Shown: piece by piece, positions 1 through 7,967 of the stretch
Numbering within the stretch: the first letter of the stretch is position 1
How the letters are laid out: every line of letters starts with the position of its first letter
Notes under the pieces: generated by a model
What the model was told of the DNA's origin: nothing
Database searches by the model: none
Seen by the model: the letters and a program-made list of their open reading frames with translations, nothing else
NCBI GenBank assembly: GCA_017382775.1
Contig: JAFNZQ010000220.1
Span: 1 to 7,967 of the forward strand
Origin: Spirochaetaceae bacterium
GTDB lineage: Bacteria; Spirochaetota; Spirochaetia; Treponematales; Treponemataceae
Direction: 5' to 3'
Length of the DNA: 7,967 nt
Position numbers and translations under genes: made by a program

Positions 1-1305
1 CTGGATGAGAAGCCCATCGACTTTAAGAATCCCAAAGAGGCATTGGAAAACGGAGTTGCAATGGTTCATCAGGAGTTGAACCAGTGTTTGGATCGTTCCG
101 TTTTGGACAATTTTTGGTTGGGCCGATACAAGTTGAAAGGCGGAGTGGTGGATGAGCAGACCATGGAACGGGAAATGCTCAAATTTTACGAAGAGTTGAA
201 AATCGACGTGAATCCCAAGGCCATTTTGCGTACCATGAGTGTTTCCCAACGACAAATGTTGGAAATAGCCAAGGCCGTTTCCTACGATTCGAAAATTGTT
301 GTTTTGGATGAGCCCACATCATCCCTCACCGAAAACGAAGTTCAAAAACTTTTTCATATCATCCACGATTTAACCGCCAGGGGAATTTCCGTAATTTATA
401 TTTCTCACAAAATGGACGAGATTTTTACCATTTGCGATGAGGTTGCGGTTTTGCGTGACGGAAAAATGGTGATGCAAAAGTCCACGAAAATAACCAATAT
501 GCCGGAACTTATTTCCGCCATGGTGGGACGTGCCTTGGAAAAACGCTATCCCGATGTGGACAATGTTCCCGGAGAAGACTATTTGGAAATTCGTCACCTT
601 ACAACCAAGTTCGCTCCCGTTTTGGAAGACATAAATTTTTCCGTTCGAAAGGGTGAAATTTTCGGACTTTACGGTCTTGTGGGAGCAGGCCGCAGCGAAT
701 TGCTGGAAGCCATGTTCGGTGTACGAACCATTGCATCCGGCGGTATTTCGGTAAACGGCAAAAAATTACGTTTTTCCAACAGCCACGAAGCCATGGATCA
801 CGGATTTGCCTTTGTTACGGAAGAGCGAAAACTCAACGGAATGTTCGGAAAGGCCTCCATTAACTTCAATACGGTTATAACCAATTTGGACGCCTACATG
901 TCCGCGGGAATTTTGTCCAACGTGAAAATGGCGGACGCCACGGAACGGGAAATCGCCCAAATGCACACGAAATGTACATCCGGCGACGAACTTATTTCCG
1001 CCCTTTCCGGTGGAAATCAACAAAAGGTAATCATCGGAAAATGGATGGAGCGTACTCCCGATGTGTTCCTGTTGGATGAACCCACACGGGGAATTGACGT
1101 TGGTGCCAAGTATGAAATATATCAGTTGATAATCAAGATGGCCAAGGAAGGAAAGACCATAATCGTTGTTTCCAGCGAAATGCCCGAAATTTTGGGAATT
1201 ACCAACAGAATCGGCGTTATGTCCAACCACCGATTGGCAGGTATTGTCAACACAAACGAAACGGATCAAGAATCGCTTTTGCGCCTTTCCGCAATGTATT
1301 TATAA
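1..1305 (+). CDS. mglA: Galactose/methylgalactoside-type sugar ABC transporter ATPase MglA (5' partial)
   Basis: The frame is open from the first base, so the gene is cut by the window edge. 434 codons remain of a family length of about 505, and the Walker A of the first nucleotide-binding domain is missing. What remains aligns end to end with E. coli MglA. Domain 1 has the degenerate signature MSVSQRQ, Walker B VVLDEPTSS (298-324) and the switch histidine of YISHK (406-408). Domain 2 has GLVGAGRS (673-696) as a Walker A with Arg in place of Lys, a good LSGGNQQ signature (1003-1023), Walker B FLLDEPTRG (1066-1092) and SSEMPE at the H-switch. The Arg-for-Lys and SSE features are usual for the MglA/RbsA/XylG class, where the two ATP sites are unequal. 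By family knowledge it powers sugar uptake from the inner face of the membrane with the MglC permease encoded 12 bases downstream. Whether the sugar is galactose or glucose cannot be told from this subunit. Confidence 0.95.
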   Translation: MDEKPIDFKNPKEALENGVAMVHQELNQCLDRSVLDNFWLGRYKLKGGVVDEQTMEREMLKFYEELKIDVNPKAILRTMSVSQRQMLEIAKAVSYDSKIVVLDEPTSSLTENEVQKLFHIIHDLTARGISVIYISHKMDEIFTICDEVAVLRDGKMVMQKSTKITNMPELISAMVGRALEKRYPDVDNVPGEDYLEIRHLTTKFAPVLEDINFSVRKGEIFGLYGLVGAGRSELLEAMFGVRTIASGGISVNGKKLRFSNSHEAMDHGFAFVTEERKLNGMFGKASINFNTVITNLDAYMSAGILSNVKMADATEREIAQMHTKCTSGDELISALSGGNQQKVIIGKWMERTPDVFLLDEPTRGIDVGAKYEIYQLIIKMAKEGKTIIVVSSEMPEILGITNRIGVMSNHRLAGIVNTNETDQESLLRLSAMYL

Positions 1306-1317
1306 AAGGGGTAATTT

Positions 1318-4246
<2,929 letters not shown>

Positions 4247-4256
4247 TTTTGATTCA

Positions 4257-4294
4257 CCCTCGCCGAAAGGCGAGGGCGCGGACGGAATTTTTTT
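4257..4294 (+). terminator. Probable terminator of the mgl operon
   Basis: An eight-base-pair perfect GC-rich stem, CCCTCGCC/GGCGAGGG, is closed by a stable GAAA tetraloop (4265-4268). It starts 10 bases after the mglB stop and is followed by seven T residues at 4288-4294. The T-run lies 11 bases beyond the stem rather than touching it, which is not canonical. An ATTC/GAAT pairing (4252-4255 with 4285-4288) could bring it closer. Position at the operon end supports the call. Confidence 0.65.
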
Positions 4295-4402
4295 AATTTA
4301 TTTTCTCTTCATGAATTTTCCCCTTAGGTGGTTTGTGTCACGGTTTTATCGGTGGGATTTTTCATTCAAGGTTTATTCGGTTTTTTTTCTTAACGACCAA
4401 AC

Positions 4403-4431
4403 TTGACAAACTCATAATTGTATGTTATACT
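4403..4431 (+). promoter_or_regulatory. Sigma-70-type promoter of the zinc-ribbon gene and murI
   Basis: Perfect -35 box TTGACA (4403-4408), 17-base spacer, and TATACT -10 box (4426-4431) with an extended -10 TG at 4423-4424. The expected first transcribed base, seven positions after the -10 box, is 4438, the G of the GTG that opens the next gene. The preceding stretch 4295-4402 holds no gene I can support; it is T-rich. Confidence 0.85.
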
Positions 4432-4437
4432 TACTGT

Positions 4438-4713
4438 GTGTGTTATAAATGTAAGAAAAATACGGATTTTACGGACCCCGTTGGCTTTCGGGAGACTTGT
4501 CCCTTTTGCGGAACCGACATTCATTGTTGCAAAAATTGCCTCCATTATTCTCCGTCCGACCATTACGGTTGCGCCGAGGATGTGGATGAAGAAATTTTCC
4601 ACAAGGAAAGCCGGAATTTTTGCGACTTTTTCCGCATAAAAAATCAATTTGACGGGAAAAAAGATTCTTCCGATGATGCAAAATCCGCCTTCGATGCCCT
4701 TTTTAGGATTTAG
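4438..4713 (+). CDS. Small cysteine-rich zinc-ribbon-like protein, function unknown
   Basis: 91 residues starting MCYKC. It has nine cysteines, C2, C5, C21, C24, C30, C31, C34, C45 and C62. C2-x2-C5 with C21-PF-C24-G looks like one zinc ribbon. H29-C30-C31-KN-C34, C45 and the conserved-looking NFCDFF (61-66) could make a second metal site. The tail (67-91) is polar and probably disordered. The pattern resembles a family of short uncharacterised proteins I recall from treponemes and delta-proteobacteria, which have a CxNCxxY core and a NFCxxF end; I cannot name it further. The GTG start is chosen because the protein then begins at its first metal-binding knuckle and the start coincides with the promoter's predicted transcription start. 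No other in-frame start exists except a TTG at 4333, which lies upstream of the promoter. It is followed two bases later by murI, so the two are co-transcribed. Confidence 0.8.
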   Translation: MCYKCKKNTDFTDPVGFRETCPFCGTDIHCCKNCLHYSPSDHYGCAEDVDEEIFHKESRNFCDFFRIKNQFDGKKDSSDDAKSAFDALFRI

Positions 4714-4715
4714 CC

Positions 4716-5507
4716 GTGAAAGTCTGTGCCTTTTTGGATTCCGGATCCGGCGGAATCCCATATATGTTGCGTCTCATGGAAAGAACCAAGGATGTGCGAT
4801 GTGTCTATTTGGGAGATACGGCCAATTTTCCCTACGGTGAAAAAAGTCCGGAGGAAATAATCCAAGGGGCTGTATCCGCCGTGGATTTGCTCACGGAAAA
4901 TTTTTCCCCTAATGTGATTGTAACGGCCTGTAACACAATTTCCGTTTCGGCATTGGCGGAGTTACGAAAAAGGTTTCCCATTCCATTTGTGGGTACGGTT
5001 CCTGCCATCAGATTGGCAGGGAAGATTTCCCGTAATGGAAAAATCGGCCTGGTTGCCACCCGTTTTACGGTGGAAAGTGATTACACCCGGGATTTAATAA
5101 AGGAATTTGCTCCCAACTGCCTGGTTTTGAAACGGGCCGATCCCCAACTGGTGGATTTTGTGGAAAAACGCCTTTTCGATGCCACACCGGAGGAAAAACG
5201 GGCTGCCTGCATGCCTACCATAAAGGAATTTTCCCAATGTGATACGATAATTTTAGGCTGCACCCATTTTGTTCATTTGCGAGAGGCCTTTCAAGAGGCA
5301 GTTCCCTCGGGAGTCCAAGTGGTGGATTCCTGCGACGGTGTTGTGGAACGGGTTTTGAAACAACTGGAAAACGTTCCCGACGTCCCATCCATTGCCCTTG
5401 GGGAAAACAGCCTTTTCGTTACATCCTCCTCCCACAAGGACGAATACGAAAAACTTTGTTCCCGATTCGGGCTGAAATTCGGCGGTATTTTGAAAAAAAA
5501 TTCCTAG
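4716..5507 (+). CDS. murI: Glutamate racemase MurI
   Basis: 263 residues, the normal family length. It interconverts L- and D-glutamate in the cytoplasm, supplying D-glutamate for the peptidoglycan stem peptide; it needs no cofactor and uses two cysteines. Family motifs are in order: FLDSGSGG (6-13, substrate-binding Asp8/Ser9), YLGDTANFPYG (31-41), VTACNTIS (69-76, first catalytic Cys72), FVGTVPA (91-97), and LGCTHFVHL (180-188, second catalytic Cys182 and His184). The last motif is usually GCTHYP, so Tyr-Pro is replaced by Phe-Val, and ACNTAS has become ACNTIS; the catalytic residues are intact. The start is GTG, two bases after the zinc-ribbon stop, with AGGA at 4705-4708 as a modest ribosome site; no closer ATG fits the FLDSG motif. 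All six Gln codons are CAA. The stop overlaps the convergent copA stop by four bases. The broader Asp/Glu racemase family is the only alternative. Confidence 0.92.
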   Translation: MKVCAFLDSGSGGIPYMLRLMERTKDVRCVYLGDTANFPYGEKSPEEIIQGAVSAVDLLTENFSPNVIVTACNTISVSALAELRKRFPIPFVGTVPAIRLAGKISRNGKIGLVATRFTVESDYTRDLIKEFAPNCLVLKRADPQLVDFVEKRLFDATPEEKRAACMPTIKEFSQCDTIILGCTHFVHLREAFQEAVPSGVQVVDSCDGVVERVLKQLENVPDVPSIALGENSLFVTSSSHKDEYEKLCSRFGLKFGGILKKNS

Positions 5508-5523
5508 GAAGCAAGTTTTTTCA
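5491..5523. repeat. Symmetric inverted repeat over the murI/copA convergent stop codons, possible bidirectional terminator
   Basis: TGAAAAAA (5491-5498) and TTTTTTCA (5516-5523) are perfect inverted repeats. Between them lies the ten-base palindrome TTCCTAGGAA (5501-5510), whose central CTAG holds the TAG stop of murI on one strand and of copA on the other. Read in either direction the element gives an A-rich arm, a short loop and a run of six to eight U residues. The stem is A/T-rich and therefore weak, so the terminator function is only a possibility. There is no other terminator between the two genes. Confidence 0.45.
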
Positions 5524-7711
5524 AACGCAATGAATTTAGCACCACGGAAAGGCTACTTAAAGTCATTGCCAAGGATGCTATGGCGGGATTGAGGATTATT
5601 CCCCAAGGAGATAAAATCCCCATGGCCACCGGAAGCATAAGAGAATTGTAAAAAAAGGCCCAAAACAAATTTTGTTTGACGTTTTTCATGGTTTTTTTGC
5701 TTAAAGTTACCAGTTCGGCAATGGGAAGCAAACTGTCATTCATTAAAATAATGTCTGCGCTGTTTTGTGCCACATCCGTTCCGCTTTTCATTGAGATTCC
5801 CAAATGGGCTGCGACCAAACTTATGCTGTCGTTAATTCCGTCACCGCACATTGCCACCTTGCATTTCTTCTTTTCTTCATTCAGAATTTCTGCCTTGTCC
5901 TTGGGACGAACATCGGCCCGTATTTCGTGAATGCCTAAAATGTGGGCCATTTTCCGAGCCGTTTTTTCGTTGTCTCCGGTGAGCATAACGGATTTTACAC
6001 CCAATTCCTTCAGTCGGGAGATTGTGTCCTTTGCTTCATCCCGCTCTTCGTCTCTGATTCCCAAAAGGGCTGCGATTTTGCCGTTTTGGGCGACGAAAAT
6101 CAATCCGGCACCTTCATCCGTTAAAAAATTTTCATTGGCAAGACAGGCATCTTCAATTTTCACGGAAGAATCTTCCATAAGTTGTCTGTTTCCCAAGAGG
6201 ATTTTGTCTCCCTTTACTGTTCCCTCTATGCCGCCGCCCATTAGGTTTTTCACATTTTCCGCCGTTGGAATGGACAGGTTTCGCTCCTTTGCCAAATCCA
6301 CAACGGCTTTCCCCATGGGATGTTCGGAAAAAACTTCGATGGAGGCAATTTTTTCCAGTAGGGAATCTTCCTCTTCATCATTATAAATGAAGATTTTTTC
6401 CGCTTTCAGTTTTCCCTTGGTGAGGGTTCCGGTTTTATCGAAAAAAATGGTTTGCAATTTGGCCGCAGTTTCCAAAGCGGCTCCGGATTTTACCAAAATT
6501 CCCTTTTTGCTGCAAATTCCCAGGGAAATCACCATGGAAAGGGGAGTAGCCAAGCCTAAACTGCAGGGGCAGGCCACCACCAAGGTGGAAACAAAGGCGT
6601 TTATTGCCACGGAAAGGCCGTTCCCCAAAAACAAATGGGCGACAAATGCCAAAAGGGCAAGGGAAATCACTATGGGAACGAAAATTCCGCTGATTTTGTC
6701 GGCAATTTTGGCGATGGGTGCTTTCTCGCCGGCCGCTTGAACCACCAAATGGACGATTTCTGAAACGGTTGAATTTTTACCGATGGCTTCCGCTTGGTAC
6801 AAAATCACTCCATGAAAGTTGACGCTTCCCGCCAAAACTTTGTCGCCCACCCGTCGTGTTACGGGAAGGCTTTCTCCGGTGATGAAGGATTCATCCACGG
6901 AACTTTCACCTTGAACAACGGTTCCGTCCACGGCAAATTTTTGTCCCGGTTTGCACAGAAGAATGTCACCAACATTTACTTCGTCAATGGTTGCAGTGAT
7001 TTCCTTTCCGTCTTTCCACAAAATGGCGTTTTGCGGCGTTATTGTGACCAAACCTTGTAAGGCCTCACGGGTTTTGTCCTTATTGCGGTTTTCGATGAAT
7101 TTTCCCAGTTGAATAAAGCATAAAACGAAGGCGCAGGATTCGAAATATAAATTTTTTTCAAAGTCTATTTTCCCTGAAAAAATCATTGTGGTATTGACTG
7201 TGCTGAAAATAAAGGCTGCCACAACGCCTATGGTTACGAGACTGTCCATATTGGGCATTCCGTGGAAAAGGGTTTTCGTTCCGGTGGCGATGATTTTTCG
7301 TCCCAAAAAAATGGCGAAAAGGGCCAAAACCATTTGAGTGAGGGCATAATTTCGGGGAAATTCTTCGGGATGAACGAAGGGGATTTTCAGCCCAAACATG
7401 TGGGACATGGATATTAAAAACAAAAGGGTTGCGGTTATGGCGGTGGCCCACAGGGATAATTTTTCCTTTTTGCTACGGTTTTCTTCCCATTGTAAATTGT
7501 CGATTCCCAAACTTTCGAAGCCGGCTTTGGCCACAAATTCTTCGATTTTGGCTAAATCCAACAAATTTTCGTCATACTCAATGGTGGCATTGTTCATCAC
7601 CAAATTCACCGATGCCTTGATTATGCCTTCGCGACGATTAAGGGATTTTTCCAATCCGGCGGAACAGGCGCTGCAACTCATCCCACCGATTTTCAGCAAA
7701 ATTTTCTTCAT
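5504..7711 (-). CDS. copA: Copper-type P1B ATPase CopA
   Basis: 735 residues from the ATG at 7711. An N-terminal heavy-metal domain (about 1-67) carries GGMSCSAC with metal-binding Cys13 and Cys16. Then come paired membrane helices; the actuator domain with TGES (278-281); the transport motif CPC (381-383) in the sixth helix; the phosphorylated Asp425 in DKTGT; SEHP (462-465) and GGGIEG (492-497) of the nucleotide-binding domain; TGDN (578-581) and GDGIND (623-628); then YN (688-689) and MTLSS (716-720) in the last two helices. CPC, YN and MxxSS together mark the Cu(+) subgroup, which exports cuprous ion from the cytoplasm using ATP. Silver or an import-oriented role cannot be excluded. The usual APAL after GDGIND is SISL here. 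An ATG at 7717 would add Met-Asn, but it lies directly against the predicted -10 box, so 7711 is preferred. No copper regulator or chaperone is in the window. Convergent with murI, divergent from a lipoprotein gene. Confidence 0.93.
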   Translation of the reverse strand: MKKILLKIGGMSCSACSAGLEKSLNRREGIIKASVNLVMNNATIEYDENLLDLAKIEEFVAKAGFESLGIDNLQWEENRSKKEKLSLWATAITATLLFLISMSHMFGLKIPFVHPEEFPRNYALTQMVLALFAIFLGRKIIATGTKTLFHGMPNMDSLVTIGVVAAFIFSTVNTTMIFSGKIDFEKNLYFESCAFVLCFIQLGKFIENRNKDKTREALQGLVTITPQNAILWKDGKEITATIDEVNVGDILLCKPGQKFAVDGTVVQGESSVDESFITGESLPVTRRVGDKVLAGSVNFHGVILYQAEAIGKNSTVSEIVHLVVQAAGEKAPIAKIADKISGIFVPIVISLALLAFVAHLFLGNGLSVAINAFVSTLVVACPCSLGLATPLSMVISLGICSKKGILVKSGAALETAAKLQTIFFDKTGTLTKGKLKAEKIFIYNDEEEDSLLEKIASIEVFSEHPMGKAVVDLAKERNLSIPTAENVKNLMGGGIEGTVKGDKILLGNRQLMEDSSVKIEDACLANENFLTDEGAGLIFVAQNGKIAALLGIRDEERDEAKDTISRLKELGVKSVMLTGDNEKTARKMAHILGIHEIRADVRPKDKAEILNEEKKKCKVAMCGDGINDSISLVAAHLGISMKSGTDVAQNSADIILMNDSLLPIAELVTLSKKTMKNVKQNLFWAFFYNSLMLPVAMGILSPWGIILNPAIASLAMTLSSLSVVLNSLRLKKLAS

Positions 7712-7717
7712 ATTCAT

Positions 7718-7746
7718 ATTGTACTTTCTTTTTGCGGAAAAGTCAA
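7718..7746 (-). promoter_or_regulatory. Sigma-70-type promoter of copA
   Basis: On the minus strand, TTGACT (7746 to 7741), a 17-base spacer and TACAAT (7723 to 7718). The expected first transcribed base is 7711, the A of the ATG that gives MKKILLKIGG. No better promoter was seen further upstream on this strand. Confidence 0.7.
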
Positions 7747-7794
7747 TAATCGCTGTTTTTTTGTAAAATAAATGGACAAAAGACTGAAACCTAA

Positions 7795-7823
7795 TTGACT
7801 TTTTTTTGTTTTTGTTATATACT
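7795..7823 (+). promoter_or_regulatory. Sigma-70-type promoter of the downstream lipoprotein gene
   Basis: TTGACT (7795-7800), a 17-base, very T-rich spacer and TATACT (7818-7823). The predicted start near 7830 gives a leader of about 19 bases. It stands back to back with the copA promoter; the two -35 boxes are 48 bases apart. Confidence 0.8.
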
Positions 7824-7839
7824 TTCGGAGAACGTTTTT

Positions 7840-7844
7840 GGAGG
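7840..7844 (+). promoter_or_regulatory. Ribosome binding site of the lipoprotein gene
   Basis: GGAGG with a four-base spacer to the ATG at 7849. It is the strongest ribosome site in the window and contrasts with the two genes that lack one. Confidence 0.85.
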
Positions 7845-7848
7845 AAAA

Positions 7849-7967
7849 ATGATAAAAAAATCCTTATTTCGCCTTACTGTGGCGATTTTTGTCAGTGTAT
7901 TGTTATTTTCATGCAATAAATCTGTGAATGCGCAAACGGCCTTTGCGGAATCTGCTCCGGTGAACAG
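7849..7967 (+). CDS. Putative lipoprotein, N-terminal fragment (3' partial)
   Basis: 39 complete codons before the window ends. The first 21 residues form a lipoprotein signal peptide: a basic start (MIKK...R), a hydrophobic core and the lipobox LFS-Cys22. The mature part begins CNKSVNAQTAFAES, a short polar stretch like the tether of many spirochaete lipoproteins. Too little is present to identify the protein; a solute-binding protein, a peptidase or a surface antigen would all fit. Own promoter and strong ribosome site indicate independent transcription, divergent from copA. The 130-base gap between the two genes is the only place where shared regulation could act. Confidence 0.8.
   Translation, partial: MIKKSLFRLTVAIFVSVLLFSCNKSVNAQTAFAESAPVN

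Noticed and set aside
673..696. Arg in place of Lys in the second Walker A of MglA as a sign of decay
   Set aside because: Degenerate second Walker A motifs are normal in the MglA/RbsA class; E. coli MglA also departs from consensus here.
4333..4437. A TTG start at 4333 for the zinc-ribbon gene
   Set aside because: It lies upstream of the near-consensus promoter at 4403-4431, and the extra residues are hydrophobic/basic noise encoded by T-rich intergenic DNA.
7759..7781. Inverted repeat TTTTGT-N11-ACAAAA between the divergent promoters as a copper operator
   Set aside because: It is short, A/T-rich and likely by chance in this sequence, and it resembles neither the CopY nor the CsoR operators I know.

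Overview
The window reads as a piece of a spirochaete chromosome, most likely from the Treponema lineage. The evidence is the sequence-level resemblance of the sugar transporter to treponemal Mgl proteins (including an unusual domain order in the binding protein), two lipoproteins with spirochaete-type lipoboxes, and a moderate G+C content (mid-40s percent by eye, not computed). The genus is an inference, and no rRNA or other phylogenetic marker is present.

Positions 1-4246 (+) hold an Mgl-type galactose/glucose ABC transporter operon in the order mglA (ATPase, 5' end cut off by the window edge), mglC (permease with a long extra N-terminal coiled-coil region) and mglB (lipid-anchored sugar-binding protein). 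The main discovery here is that MglB is circularly permuted. The segment that forms the N-terminus of E. coli MglB, with its Asp-Asn-Phe sugar contacts, sits at the C-terminus of this protein, and mature sequence starts at the strand that carries the Asn91 contact in E. coli. Once re-ordered, nine of the ten classical sugar contacts and most of the calcium loop are still present, so the protein is probably functional. A small hairpin lies between mglC and mglB, and a GC-rich stem-loop follows mglB.

Positions 4403-5507 (+) hold a second, short operon: a near-consensus promoter, a 91-residue cysteine-rich zinc-ribbon-like protein of unknown function, and glutamate racemase (murI, D-glutamate for peptidoglycan) two bases later. 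Positions 5504-7711 (-) encode a copper-type P1B ATPase (copA) converging on murI, with both stop codons inside one CTAG. Positions 7795-7967 (+) carry a promoter, a ribosome binding site and the start of a divergent lipoprotein gene cut by the window edge.

Two of the three promoters (zinc-ribbon gene and copA) place the predicted first transcribed base exactly on the start codon, with six bases between the -10 box and the codon in both. This suggests leaderless mRNAs. The third promoter has an ordinary leader with a strong GGAGG, so the same chromosome region uses both modes. No mobile element, CRISPR array, tRNA or rRNA was seen.
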